The position numbers and the translations under genes were made by a program. Shown one piece after another: positions 31,285-43,205 of a DNA stretch of 64,000 nucleotides; positions within the stretch are counted from its first letter, which is position 1; each line of letters opens with the position of its first letter. The notes below the pieces were generated by a model. That model was not told where the DNA came from. It ran no database searches and was given only the letters and a program-made list of their open reading frames with translations. The DNA is taken from assembly GCA_037953745.1 (NCBI GenBank), contig JBAKBP010000785.1, forward strand, positions 26,001 to 90,000, written 5' to 3'. The stretch is from Lithodes maja (taxonomy: Eukaryota > Arthropoda > Malacostraca > Decapoda > Lithodidae).

Positions 31285-31892
31285 CTGACAAATTCACTCT
31301 CCATTGGCCACCATCTACATGGAAGATATATGAATCTCCCGGCGCTGCTTTACTTGTTGGTTACACAACTCTTCACAAGCAACTCCGTCAGTGGCGCTTG
31401 TGTTTCACTCCCTCCATTGTTTATTTGAGGGGCGTCACTACATGTACAACACAATTAGGACCCACCTATCTGCCATTCGAGTGCCTTTTGAGACCCTCAC
31501 AGGGTTGGTCGTTCCTCAGAATGAACTGGAGTTCTTCATGCAAGCCTGCTTTCGGCTCGGACCACCCCCGCGTTAGATTCCCCCTCAGTGGTCTCTGGCG
31601 GCGGCTCTCAAATGGCTCTCATCTGCGGCCTACACTCTTCTCCCCGCACTTGACAGATTCCTTGACTGGCCACTGTTTCTTCTAGCTTTAGCTACGGGTG
31701 AGAGGGTATCGGAGTGGGCTGCCATGTCTCGGGGCCCAGAACTGCTTGCGGTTTGCTCCCATCCTCGGGTCGGTAACTTTGGCTAAGTCTGTTCATTTTC
31801 TTGCTAAGAACGAACGAAAGGCACACGTGTTTAAGCCTTTCCCGGTCCCCGCTCTTAAGTGCGGCCGTCGTCATCACACGTTGTGCCCTGAC
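31285..31892 (+). pseudogene. DIRS-2 tyrosine recombinase remnant
   Basis: In shifting frames this region aligns with the DIRS-1 recombinase: LTDKFTLHWPPSTWK, YTTLHKQLRQWR, TIRTHLSAIRVPFETLTGLV, ELEFFMQACFRLGPPPR, then GERVSEWAAM (the first catalytic Arg box) and VHFLAKNERKAHVFKPFPVPALK (compare VAKNEHSAHVFSEFTVPALK). It breaks off at HHTLCPDI at about 31892, before the HxxR and Tyr parts, where Ty3/gypsy sequence begins. Several stops and shifts are present. Confidence 0.8.
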
Positions 31893-32777
31893 ATTATGCC
31901 TGACCTTGCAAAAGCCAAAATTTTCTCCAAGCTTGACCTCAAGAATGGCTACTGGCACTGTGTGTTGGATGAAGAATCACGCAAGCTGACAACATTTCAA
32001 ACACCGTATGGGAGATACAGGTGGAACAAACTTCCTTTTGGTCTGGCTGTAAGCAGCGAAATTTTTCAGAAGAAGCTACAATTGGTTCTGGATGATCTAC
32101 AAGGCGTAATTTGTGTTGCTGATGACATTTTGGTCTTTGGAGTTGGTGACACTGATGAAGAAGCTGCAAGGGATCATGACTCAAAGCTGAGAAACCTACT
32201 GGACAGATGCCGAGCAAAGGGTCTGAGGCTGAACAGAGCAAAGACTGAGCTTGGTAGTACAGAAATCACATTTCTAGGTCACAAGATCTCGCGGGATGGT
32301 CTGATGGCTGACCCAAAGAAGATTGAAGCAATCGTGAAGATGCAAGCACCAGAGGATGTGACTGCAGTACGACGACTGTCTGGAATGGTGAACTACTTGA
32401 GTAAATTTGTACCCAGTCTATCGGATGTCATGGAGCCTATGAGGAAGCTGACCCATAAGGACACCGAGTGGAAGTGGACAAGAGAACACGATGAGGCGTT
32501 CAAGAGGATCAAGAAGATGATGACCCAAACACCCATCTTACAGTACTACAACCCAGAGCAAAAGTTGGAGATTCAATGTGATGCATCTCAAAAAGGTTTA
32601 GGAGCAGCGTTACTTCAAGAGGGTAAACCAATCGCATTTGCAAGTCGAGCACTGACTGACATGGAGACACGATATGCGCAGATAGAGAAGGAGACTTTGG
32701 CAATCGTCTTTGCACTGAACAAGTTTCATCAGTATTGTTTTGGGAGGAAGACGACAATCCAGAGCGACCATAAACCT
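31893..32777 (+). CDS. Ty3/gypsy reverse transcriptase and RNase H (partial)
   Basis: RT: FSKLDLKNGYWHCVLDEES (first catalytic Asp), TPYGRYRWNKLPFGLAVS, then the active site CVADDILVFG with both Asp residues; connection GLRLNRAKTELG and FLGHKISRDG. RNase H begins at TPILQYYNPEQKLEIQCDASQKGLGAALLQ (first Asp) and continues with SRALTDMETRYAQIEKETLAIVFAL (catalytic Glu) and QSDHKP, where LINE D is inserted. The RT start is missing. Upstream, the frame is open into the DIRS-2 recombinase remnant and downstream into LINE D, giving a chimeric reading frame. The enzyme would copy element RNA into cDNA, but this copy is incomplete. Confidence 0.92.
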
Positions 32778-35516
32778 CAAGGTTTCAATATGGTTAGGAA
32801 TGATCGCAATAGGCATGGGGGAGGAGTATGTCTGTATGTAAAAAACAACCTCACACACACAACCAGGACCGACCTCCATGTAGAAAATCACGAAGCTCTG
32901 TGGATCGATCTACGCCTGCCGAGGACAAGACCCATCACAATTGGGGTATGCTATAGGCCACCAGACGACACACAATTCTTGACCAAATTTGAACGAACGT
33001 TGTCATCGCTAGACCCTCGGAATGAATCCATCATACTAGGGGATTTTAACCTGTGTTACAAACAACGAAATGATAGGCTTGTACGAGAATATAGGCATAT
33101 ACTGACAATGCACAATCACAAACAACTCATCACAACCCCCACACGTATCTCTGAGAACACTGCCACAATAATAGACCACATAAACTGTAACAGAGAGGAC
33201 AAAATATCCCAATCAGGGGTTATACAGACTGGGATAAGTGATCACTTCGTCACATATTGCACACGAAAAACCACAAAAATTACCCTAGAGAATCACAAGA
33301 TTATCAAAACAAGGTCACTCAGAAACTACAATAAAGAAACATTTCTGGACATTTTATGGAATACAGACTGGTCTCCAGTGTTTGGAAGTACAAACGTTAA
33401 TGACGCATGGGTTGGCTTCAGAACCATCATCACAAACATTCTAGACGAAATAGCTCCTCTGAAAGACATACGAATTAAAGCAAGGTCAGACCCATGGATC
33501 AACAATGACATACTACACCATCTGGAACACAGAGACAATCTGTTAAAAAGGCTAGCGAAACATAGACAGGATCAAGGTCTGAAACATGAGTTCAACAGGG
33601 CCAGGAATTAACTAAGTAGGAAAATAAAATCAGCGAAAACTAATTATTTTCACAATAAGGCAGAGGAATATCAGAATAACCCAAAGAAACTATGGAGGCA
33701 CCTAAAAACAACAGGCTACAGCAACAAGACAAGGGATTCGTCTGACACTAATATTGCTCTCACCATTAATGATCAGATTTGCCACGATAAACGACAAATT
33801 TCAACCTACTTCAACTCCTTCTTCACCTCCATAGCAAACACACTTGCACAGAACCTACCTCAACCTCTCAATAAATACACGACAACAACGGCCACCTTTC
33901 GAAATTTCTACAGAGATAAAGACATACACCCAAACACATTTGGATTGCAAAATGTTACACCAAAATACACTTTTGACGAGCTGTCTAACCTAAATGTACA
34001 TAAAAGCACAGGACCAGACAAAATTCCTGCCAAATTTCTACGAGATGGAGCCATTGGTATAGCAGGCCCCCTAACTCACATCATCAACTTGTCAATTAAC
34101 ACCAACACTGTACCTGCTGAACTGAAGGAAGCTATTGTAACCCCTCTATTCAAGAAAGGAAATAAACTAGAAGTTGGTCACTACAGACCAGTTAGCATAT
34201 TATGTATTGTATCTAAAATCCTTGAAAGAGCGGTATACACCCAAATTGAACACTACCTCAAACAAAATGATCTATTCTATAAGTTTCAATCAGGTTTCAG
34301 ATGCATGTACTCGACAGACTCCTGTCTCATCCACTTAACGGATCACATTCGTAAAGAAATGTCTAAAGGTAACTACACCGGTATGGTTCTTCTTGATCTA
34401 CAAAAAGCGTTTGACACAGTAGACCATGATATCCTATGTAATAAACTACAAGCAATGGGCATAGGATCTGTGAACTGGTTTAAATCTTATCTTAGTGGTA
34501 GAACCCAAAGAGTCAAAATTGATGATAATATATCTGATCCTATGCCAATTAACTGTGGGGTCCCGCAGGGAAGCATCCTTGGTCCCTTACTCTTTCTCTG
34601 TTATGTGAACGACATGGAACTGAGCGTCTCATGTAAATTATTACTGTATGCAGACGACAGCGTGCTCCTGGTTTCAGGAAAAGGCCCAATAAGTATTGCC
34701 GCTTCACTTTCCAAAGAACTAGAATCATGTAGTGAATGGCTAGTGGACAATAGACTATCTCTTCACCTGGGCAAGACGGAAGCCATCTTATGTGGAACAA
34801 AACGCAAACTGAAAGACATTGTGGGCTTCTCGGTCAACTGTAATGATATTCCTATAACAACAGTGTCACAAGTTAAATATCTCGGACTAAAACTGGACGC
34901 GAGTTTGTCAGGTGAAACAATTTTGGAATCTATCCTGAGTAAGTGTAGAGCACGTATAAAATACCTGTATAGACAGGTGGGATGCTTGCCCGCGGCGACC
35001 AAAAAGACCCTCTGCCAAGCGCTTGTTCAATGTCATTTTGACTATTCTGTGTCATCCTGGTACTCTGCATCATCTAAATTAGCACAGCACAAACTTCAGG
35101 TCACTCAAAATAAAATGGTTAGGTTCATGCTGAACCTAGGACCCAGATCACATGTTGGCCAGGAACAACTTCAGTCACTAGGTATGCTCAATGTCGCTGA
35201 CAGGGCCAAACAAATCAGGCTCACTAATGCCTTCAAAATTTTCTATGACAGAGCTCCAGAGTACCTAAAGAATGATTTTGTTAAAGCAAATGAGAGGAGT
35301 GGACATAATACAAGAAACAGGATGTTTAATTTTAAGGTCCCGAGAATCCAAGGACAGGGTAAGCAAACATTCTTCTTCACCGCCATCAAAGACTGGAACG
35401 ACCTACCCCAGTCAGTCCGTGAAAAGAGAACACTGTATTCCTTCAGACGTAGCCTGAAGGAACACCTGAACCGGACAGCTGCGAGAAGGGAGCACCAAGC
35501 TTATGTCTACTACTAA
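32778..35516 (+). pseudogene. LINE D ORF2 (endonuclease-RT), one in-frame stop
   Basis: One frame runs about 912 codons with a single TAA at 33609-33611 (after HEFNRARN). Endonuclease: GGGVCLYVKNNL, ITIGVCYRPPDD, ILGDFNLCY, TIIDHINCN, GISDHFVTYC (catalytic SDH). RT: VHKSTGPDKIPAKFL, VTPLFKKGN...YRPVSILCIVSKILER, FQSGFRCMYSTDSCL, MVLLDLQKAFDTVDH, INCGVPQGSILGPLLF, active site LLLYADDSVLLV. The C-terminal region has LGLKLDASLS, HFDYSVSSWY, LQVTQNKMVRFMLNL and a tail ending AYVYY. The N-terminal part of the endonuclease is missing. It is the best-preserved LINE in the window. Confidence 0.92.
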
Positions 35517-35834
35517 ATGCGACATGAGAGATAGACAAACCAAACTGAAATGATTACTGATTACGGATTACTGATATTTACTATAGGATGTAAGGTATCT
35601 TAAAATAACCCCCTAGAAATACTTTTTCTAAAGTATCCATTTCTTTATCCTCCCCTTTTTTCCCCAGCTAACCTAATCCCACAAGGACCCCAATGGAAAT
35701 ACGCCTAACGGCCTTATTGGGCTATCCTTAGTTGGAATTATGCAAGGCTGGTACATGTCATGTTTGTAACAAACTATGTGGTACCAACTCTGTAAATTGC
35801 TAACTGAATAAATATTATTATTATTATTATTATT
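32778..35834 (+). mobile_element. LINE D, CR1/L2-like, 5'-truncated, with (ATT)n tail
   Basis: It begins inside the endonuclease domain (MVRNDRNRHGGGV) directly after the gypsy motif QSDHKP and ends in (ATT)n at about 35811-35834, after which the gypsy frame resumes (AIQNKPLSSVPRRLQG). No long target duplication is visible; at most AAG is shared, and the gypsy DHKPL motif appears to have lost a few bases. The clade is inferred from RT motifs and the microsatellite tail. Confidence 0.85.
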
Positions 35835-35841
35835 AAGCTAT

Positions 35842-37411
35842 CCAAAATAAGCCGTTATCAAGTGTACCAAGACGACTGCAAGGGATGTTGATGAGGATAC
35901 TACAGTATGATGTCGAGATTGTTCACAAGAAGGGCAAAGAAATGTATCTAGCCGACACTCTATCAAGAGCTTATCTGCAAAACACAAGAGATATGCAGGA
36001 AGAGGTGTTTGAACAGATCAACATGACAGACTACGTACCCATCCGAAGTGAACGATTGCAAGAAATCCGTCGAGCAACTGAGGAAGATGAAGTATTGCAA
36101 CTATTGAAGGAGATAATTCTCAAAGGATGGCCAGAAGACAAGAGTGAAGTAGAGACCATACTAAAACCATACTTTAATGTACGAGCAGAACTGTCATTTC
36201 AAGATGGATTGATCTTCAAGGGAGAACGTGTTGTAATTCCTACCAGTCTACGTCAGAAGATGAAGTCCGCTATACATTCGTCACATATGGGAGTTGAAGG
36301 TTGTCTACGACGCACAAAAGAATGTTTGTTTTGGCCAGGAATGAATGCAGAGATGAAGCAATTCATTTCAGAGTGTGAAATTTGTAACACATACTCTACA
36401 GCTCAACAAAAAGAACCTCTGATGACTCATGAGCAAACCAGCCGACCATGGGAGAAAGTAGGTGTAGACCTTATGACAATCAAGAGTCACAACTATCTTG
36501 TTACAGTGGACTATTTCAGTAATTTCTGGGAAGTTGACTACCTGGAAAACACTAAGTCAAGCGCTGTTATCAGGAAGTTGAAGGCGCACTTTGCAAGATA
36601 TGGACTGCCAAATGTACTAGTTAGTGACAATGGTCCGCAGTTCAGCAGTGAAGAATTTCAAGAATTCGCGGAGAAGTATGACTTTGAACATCGAACGAGC
36701 AGCCCACATCATCCCCAGTCTAACAGTAAAGCAGAATCAGCGGTCAAGACGGCGAAGAAACTAATCAAGAAAGCTGTCGAGAGTGGTGAAGATCCGTTTT
36801 TGGCGATTCTAGACTACAGAAATACGCCTATGCAAGATTTGGAAGAGAGTCCAGCGCAACTCAACTTTGGTCGACGTACGAGGACGTTACTGCCGACTAC
36901 TAGCAAGTTGTTGGAGCCGAAAGGAATTATGTTGGAGCGAGTGAAGCGGAAGAAGATGCTGAAAGATCTCAAAAGCAAGAAGTACTACGACAAAGGTTCG
37001 AGAGCTTTGGAACCATTGGTTGAAGGTGACGTGGTGCGAATCAAGCCAACATCACTAGGCAAGAAGTGGGAACGAGGAGTTGTAAACAGGAGATTAGACG
37101 AGCGATCGTATGAAGTGGAGACAGAAAATGGAGCGATAAGACGAAATAGAGGTCATTTACGGATGACAAGTGAAAACGCTGACATAAGAAATAATGGAAA
37201 ATTCACTAATACAGACAACACCACAACCATTAGATCTACAGATAGGAATTATACAGACATATGTGTTCCAGTCTACACCAACAACAGACACGTGAGAGAC
37301 ATACACGGTAGACTTGATGAACCTGTCACTACACATGAGAACAGGACGAGCGTGAGACGGAATAGGAATGTATTACCTACCAGGTACCGAGAGTTTGACA
37401 TGACCAGATAA
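35842..37411 (+). CDS. Ty3/gypsy RNase H end and integrase
   Basis: This continues the gypsy pol frame after LINE D: the RNase H tail (YDVEIVHKKGKEMYLADTLSRAY), then integrase. The HHCC zinc-binding motif spans H-x3-H (HSSHMGVEGC) to CEIC at about 36275-36390. The catalytic D,D,E residues are in GVDLMTI (about 36463), SDNGPQF (about 36628) and KAESAVK (about 36733). After the core comes GDVVRIKPTSLGKKWERGVV, typical of the C-terminal DNA-binding part, and a long polar tail ending FDMTR. It inserts element cDNA in the genome. The frame is uninterrupted for over 500 codons, and all catalytic residues are present. Confidence 0.92.
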
Positions 37412-37957
37412 GAGTACAGTACCGGTATGACTGATTGCATGTCTGACTAACAGTCCAATACTGGTATGAGATGAGGCACTGGCAGAAATGTAAATGCTGG
37501 ATGAGAATGCTACAGGATGAGAAAGATTATCTAAATGGAGTAAGTGAGTGAGAATACGACTGAAGCCACTGAATGAGGAGTAACCTAACATTACAGTCTG
37601 AATGATACAGGTTTTGTAATGTGAATGGGAGTGTAAGGATATTATAATGCAGATCGGTATGCAAAGAAATTGTAATGCGAAAGGAAAGAGATAGGATGAT
37701 TTTGAGTACGGTACTGGGTATCAGGATCTATAAATTTAAGTCAATCATATAACCTTTGTTACTAATTTACTAATCCTGCAACAATAACTTTGCATGAAAC
37801 ATTTTGTAATTTTCAGAACATTGAATATTAATGTTCTAATGTACTAGATTTGACTAATATACCTCATCTACTTCATATCTCATATTTACATACTAATAGA
37901 TTAATATTCTAACAAAATTAATCACATTCCATACTGTACTAAAACACTAATTACTGT
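37412..37957. other. sequence 3' of gypsy integrase, possible 3' UTR/LTR
   Basis: No gene. A purine-rich stretch GAAAGGAAAGAGATAGGATG at about 37679 could be a polypurine tract, which would put a 3' LTR start near 37698. No second LTR is in the window to confirm this. Confidence 0.3.
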
Positions 37958-38330
37958 CAATCTATCTATCTATATGCTCAGGCCCAATCCCTATTTTGGG
38001 GGTAGCCGACTCAAGACAGAGCAAGAACAGGGAAAACACAAAAACAACATAAAACAAAAAATAAACACAGATAAAAAACACAAACTCACACACATCCAGG
38101 TCACCCAGGAGAAGACCCAGAGACCAGGGTTACCAAGGTCGCTCCAGCACTCCCCCGGCCCCTGACCACCCGGAGAGGTTCCGATCTCGGCAGGCAGACA
38201 TGCAGCGGAGCCAAAGCCACAAGCCCTCCAACCACACTTCCAGGCACACCCTTCATATTAATCGTCCCCCCGGGCCAGGCGCCTGATGGACTATTATCTA
38301 GTCGAACTTGCGCCCGACCCCTTACTCCAA
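37958..38330 (-). mobile_element. retroposon (SINE or LINE 3' end) with (TAGA)n tail, 373 bp
   Basis: On the minus strand it ends GGGCCTGAGCATATAG plus (ATAG)n. It is flanked by AATTACTGT at 37949-37957 and 38331-38339, a 9-bp target duplication. The last 130 bp match the insertion at 16668-16800. I see no clear tRNA-like head, so it may be the 3' untranslated end of a LINE rather than a SINE. Confidence 0.82.
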
Positions 38331-38737
38331 AATTACTGTACCGGTAACATACTGTATACAGTACAGTACCAGTAGCTTAACAAATCATAGTACTGTACAA
38401 TTTTATAAATCATATTGGTACTATTATTACTCTAGCTCATGTGCCATAATAGAATAAGCATTACTTAATAATCCTAGGGGACCTCAAAATGTCAAAATAT
38501 AATTATTCTTATAATACCAATTTCACTGGTAGCTATCTTCTCAAAAGAGAGAGGATGTTACAATATTGGTAATAATATTGTAAGCTAAATATATAAGGTA
38601 CAGGCGAGCCGATATCAAGGCATGGTTTCCTAAACCTCCCTTGACGACAAGAAGTATGTAACCAGACTCCCCCAATATATGTGAACCCCTATCCAGTGTG
38701 TCTCATTAAGAACCCGATATATATACCCATATCAACA
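38331..38737. other. unassigned AT-rich DNA
   Basis: No gene or paired repeat seen. It has multiple GTACTGTA/TACAGTAC-like short palindromes near 38338-38400. Confidence 0.4.
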
Positions 38738-39062
38738 GGGTCTCACATAGAACGAGAAATTGGTCGATAAACGAGGCCGTTCTATGTGATTTCGTTCTAT
38801 GTGATCGCGGCATTTTGGTGTCCCAATATGGTCAATGTTCACTGTAAGCGTAAATTTCCGTCAGGAGCGTACGATATTTCGTATGTTTTGTACGATATTT
38901 CGGCGCTCTATATGAGAACTCCTCGGATTTGCCCTACTTTGATGGCAAAATCGTTCTATATGATCACATTCGTTCCTAACAAAAATTTTGGAACAATTTT
39001 TTAGGTCGGTCGTTCTATAAGTGACTCGTTCTATGCGAACACGTTCTATGTGAGCCCCTACT
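38738..39062. mobile_element. pogo/Tigger-like MITE (tentative)
   Basis: The ends are inverted: CAGGGTCTCACATAGAACG at about 38739 and CGTTCTATGTGAGCCCCTACTG at about 39038-39059. Internal relatives of GTTCTATGTGA recur. The CAG...CTG tips with an adjacent TA on the right suggest Tc1/mariner-pogo type; the left TA is not intact. It abuts the truncated B2 coding sequence. Confidence 0.55.
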
Positions 39063-39807
39063 GTACCTCCATGAGCGCAAGACGGGGACTGTAGGCACAG
39101 TACGAGGGAGAAGGAAGGGCATGCCACCTTTCCCTCCAAAGACCAAGAAAGGCGATATGTTCCGGAAGAAGTCGGGGCCCATTCTGGCTATCCACTGGCA
39201 CGACCAGCAGAAGGTCAACCTCCTGACCACCGTCCACAAGGGGGAAATGGTGGAGACTGGCAAGGTGGATCGCTGAACCCAGGCCAGGGTGACCAAGCCC
39301 GATGCTGTCATGGACTACAACATCAACATGAGGCTGGTGGACAAGTCCGACATGCAGATAGGCTTCATTGACTGCCTGCGTACCTCGTGCAGATGGTACA
39401 AAAAGTTCTTTCTGTACATGGTGGACATGTCCATTCTGAACGCTTACAACATCTACAAGCTTCGGAATGAGAACACACCCAGGAAGTTCAATAGCCTGAG
39501 GAGGTTCCAAAAGCAGGTGTTGAAGGAGCTCCTGGAGAAGTATGCTACGCCACAGAGGGCAGTGCCACATGCTGGGCCCGCCGCTACTGACCGCTTGCAC
39601 TGTGCATATTACATGAATATGCACAGGCTCATTTCCCTGCCTCTGACAGCAGCAGGAAGAAAGCAGCAGAAGCGGTGCCATGTCTGCTACAACACCAGGC
39701 TGAGGGCGAGGTCAGAGAAAAAGTGCACCATAGAGTGTGTGGAGTGCAAGGTGGCACTCTGTGCTGAAGGGTGCTTCTTTGATTACCACTCCAAGCAGGA
39801 GTTCTAA
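39061..39807 (+). pseudogene. piggyBac family B transposase, C-terminal part (B2)
   Basis: The frame reads LHERKTGTVGTVRGRRKG, then KTKKGDMFRKKSGPILAIHWHDQQKVNLLTTVHKGEMVETGK, an in-frame stop at about 39274-39276, and TKPDAVMDYNINMRLVDKSDMQIG with the third catalytic Asp (RLVDKSD). It ends with the cysteine-rich domain (CHVCYNTRLRARSEKKCTIECVECKVALC...FDYHSKQEF). The last 80 residues are close to the B1 C-terminus. The N-terminal two thirds are missing, cut at the Tigger-like element. The 3' flank continues beyond DIRS-1 at 49794. Confidence 0.88.
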
Positions 39808-39853
39808 TCATAGTGAAAGTGCCAAAGACAGTGACAATATGTACAGTATATAT

Positions 39854-40163
39854 TTATTAGTGGCCCCTCCATCATTGACGAACATGCCTATTACATAAGG
39901 CATCCTCTTCAAACACTAATCCGCCGTAGTTTGAATCTACCGCGCAGAGGATTTAAAAACTGAGGAGCCTTCATCATGAGCGCACGCGACCTCACTCATG
40001 GCTTCAGTCATTATGAATTGGGTTCTCACTACGAAAAAACTTCGTAAAAAATAAAAACAAAAAGAAAATAAGAATAACTATCTAATAAGCTTTCCATCAT
40101 AATTTTCGTGGATGTACTTGTGTGGATCTCTGACCAGACGCTGATTCAGGCATCATTCCTCCT
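39854..40163. repeat. DIRS-1 left inverted terminal repeat
   Basis: It starts TTATTAGTGGCCCCTCC and pairs with the reverse complement of 49442-49743 over about 300 bp (for example CTAATAAGCTTTCCATCAT and GACGCTGATTCAGGC), with minor differences such as CCTCCATCATT versus CCGTAATCATT. Confidence 0.9.
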
Positions 40164-41184
40164 TCTCTGCTCTGCGCTCAGCCTGCCCGGACGTGTCTCC
40201 CCACGCTCCGCTGGTTCCGCATTTGTTGCGTCCCTAGTGAGTTTTTTCTCATTTGTTTACTCCGGGATGTATCGAGTAAGGTTAGGATATGCGTAGCAAG
40301 AGTGTCCTGGGCTGGTTGCCCGCAGTGCAGTGTATTTTGAGTCGTGTGTTTGGGGCATCTATTTCGGATGTACCCTCGTGGTCCTGTTGTGGACATGTGA
40401 ACTTTTTCACAGTTAGTTAGCTTGTGATGCAGGCGGCTTTCATTACGCGTTAATCTTTGCTGCCTTTTATCTTTCTGATGAGGTAAGCTTTGCTTACTGA
40501 CGTTCCCTGTGTATTTTTCTTCACTTAGTGAAGTTTTTTCTGGGTCCCGAGTCAGTCTTCCCTTTGCCGGAAGTTTTTGATACAGTGGTGTGTTGGCGGT
40601 GGTTCCTGTTGTGATATTTCCAGTGTTTTGTGTATATTTCAACATTTCCTATGCCGTCTACTTAGGCCTAGCCAGCCGCTCGTAGCTTTGCCACATGTAC
40701 AAGTGTTATTGTTTATTATGTATAAATATGCCCTACTGTGTCGTGTGTATCCGGGTTTTAGTTGTGTATTGGCTAATTCCTCGGACTATGTTTGTTTCCT
40801 GGTTTAGTTGTGTATTGGCTAATTCCACGGATTATTGTGTGGACTTAGGTTAGTCGTGCGTGGCTTCCCTCGTGTCCTGTGTACGTTCAGATGGTGTCTG
40901 ATCGGGGTGGGTTTCCTTCCAGCGGGTTTTTTCTCGGTTTCACCATGAAAATAACCCGGCCGAGAGCCGTGTTGGGCCACACGTGGTTTTAACACAGGCT
41001 TGTGCCCCCGGCGATGAGGTGTCTGTGGCTCTCCAGGACTGCGTCTCTGTTGGTGCCTGGTTTCAGGCCCCCTTTGATTCCCGGCGGATTGGCTGTTCCC
41101 ATCTATAAAACGTTGTTCATGCGAACATACGTTATGTAGTTTTCTACCAGGTTTTACAAAACCACATGAAAAACCTAGCTGTTG

Positions 41185-41817
41185 TTAACCTCTGAAGTGC
41201 GCATGGGGGTAATTGGAAACGTCCCCCTGTGCTGACGTATTTGAGGTGTTTCCGTCACTAAAATATTCATTGTGCCATTAATAGCATTAATACTTATCCA
41301 TATGCGCCTATTATAGGTTGATTATAAAGGTATTAACCTGAAACAACAATAAAACGAGTGAAAACAGCGTTTGGATTGTCAAAATCGGAGATATAGCCCG
41401 CGAGTTGTATAATGTATGGGTGAGGCAAACTGCTTTCCCGCCAATTTCCCCCAAGGCCACTGAGACACAGTCGATCGATACTCTCTCTCTCTCTCTTGCA
41501 CTCGCTTGCCATCAGTGATGACAACACCCTGCTTGCAACTCGCTAATGTTAGCACGAAAATATACCTCAGAATAAGGGAATAACAGGGAAAATAGGTGAT
41601 AACTGAAGGAGAGGAGGAAAGTGGGGAAGGAGGGGAGGTAGAGGACTGAGATTTTGCATGGCCCAGGGGCCAAAAAAAAAAAATAAAAAAAAAAAAATAA
41701 AAATAAAAAAAAAAAATTTCGATGTCAAAAGTTGATTTTTTTTTCACTTACTCTCAAGAGTCTCCCCGCAGTCCGCCGGGGGAACTCTTAAGAGTCTCCC
41801 CGCAGTTCCCGGGTTAA
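41185..41817 (-). mobile_element. MITE-1 copy inserted in the DIRS-1 leader (633 bp)
   Basis: TTAA at 41185-41188 and 41814-41817. The minus-strand orientation gives CCTCTGAAGTGCGCATGG first and CAGTTCCCGGG last. It is complete and uninterrupted. Confidence 0.9.
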
Positions 41818-41879
41818 GGGCTTTCCTCCCCGGCGATCTTTTACAAAGAAGTGGGGACAGGAACTTATGGGGTTAACAT

Positions 41880-42165
41880 TTTGACATCTCACCCGGCGGG
41901 TGTACCTTGGAAGGGTGGGATAAACAACTAAGTCATTCAGTAAATTAACCATTCCATTTTTAAGTGATACTATATGTATCGCCGCCTTTATACTTACGGC
42001 GATTGAAGGTTCAATTAGGGTTAATATCGTTTTTTCACACCTGGCGGGTGTTCCTAGTTGGAGGAAATAAGGAATTTACAATTCAATTTCGATTTAACTA
42101 CTTAATTTAGTGATACATTTAGATATCGCCGCCTTCAAACTTACGGCGATCTTTTTGTGACAATT
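41880..42165. repeat. two imperfect repeats with hairpins in DIRS-1 leader
   Basis: Each unit has a CACC.GGCGGGTG palindrome followed, 80-100 bp later, by ATCGCCG...CGGCGAT (at about 41968-41993 and 42124-42150). The spacing is about 155 bp. The role is unknown; it could be regulatory or a binding site of the element. Confidence 0.6.
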
Positions 42166-43205
42166 CGTTAGAAATCAGATCTCGTGTCAGCCTGCCCTGT
42201 GTTATTATACAAAAAATATTTCAAGGGCCGGCGTCTTTATGGGGGGTTGTTTTTGTTCCAAAATTGAATCTTGAGACAGTCACCACCAGAAAGACTATAA
42301 TCGCCATGCTGGACCGTTATTATGTCAGAGGGTATTCTTCACTTTCTTAACCTGACAAGCGCTAAATAGACCTAGGGGCTAGGGTAGTTATTTGTGCATT
42401 TCTAGCCTTGGATTCTGACAGAATTCGTTATATTTACAATATAGAGCATTATTTGTTTTCGGTATGCTTTTATTTTACATATATGATGTATATATGAACC
42501 TTCAAGAGTGCTAAAATAAGTGGGAAAAACATTTGGGTGGTGAAAAACGAAGATATTGGCCACCCGGTCATAATCTCAGGCGAGAGAGAGCCACAGGCAA
42601 CCCTCCTCTCTCGCTGTCTGTGAGGTAACTGAGACGAGCGGGGCGGTGTGGGCCGGTGTCTGGGTGTTACATAACGATCTTTTCTGCAACCCACTTGTGT
42701 TACATTATCGCGGGAGAGAAAAATAACCGATAAATGATGATAATAAGAGGAAAAATAGGTGATAATTGAGGAGGGGAGGGAGGGGGGAATAAGGTGGGGA
42801 AGGAGGGGAGGGGGGTGGGTGAGATTTACATGGATGAGTACTGGAGGGGAATTATCTCACCTAGAGACAAATTCCTTTGTTTTGATAGGCCCTTTTTTTT
42901 TTTGGAAGGCTTTTTTTATGGTCTTGCTTCCGTGAGGCCTATCGCGTTCCCTATAGGAAGCCTTCCGTGAGGCCTATAGCGCTTGCCGGGTAAAAAGATT
43001 TGTTTAGATATTCTGAACCCCGCCGCGTAGCGAGCTGTGATCGTTGTGTCATTACATCTCGTTATCCGGTGGGTTATTAACACGTGTGCGAACATGTTGG
43101 ATTAACCTTATGAGCATTAATTCCTGGAAATTTTCTTTTTTTCCAGAGCAGGGCTCCGGCGGACCAATACAGACCCGGCGGTAGTTTTCCCCACCAATCT
43201 CTGTC

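Larger units (their letters stand above)
31893..37411 (+). mobile_element. Ty3/gypsy LTR retrotransposon, internal part (5'-truncated, split by LINE D)
   Basis: The pol region begins abruptly inside the RT at 31893, without gag, protease or left LTR. It is split at 32777/35835 by LINE D and continues through the integrase to a stop at 37411. A 3' LTR may lie in 37.4-38.7 kb but I could not define one. Both pol segments are free of stops, so this copy is young apart from truncation and insertion. Confidence 0.85.

Noticed and set aside
37412..38740. A defined 3' LTR of the gypsy element
   Set aside because: There is no second LTR in the window to pair with, and no convincing TG...CA borders.
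42470..42694. Small minus-strand frame in the DIRS-1 leader
   Set aside because: No recognisable motif, and it lies in untranslated leader sequence; a chance frame.
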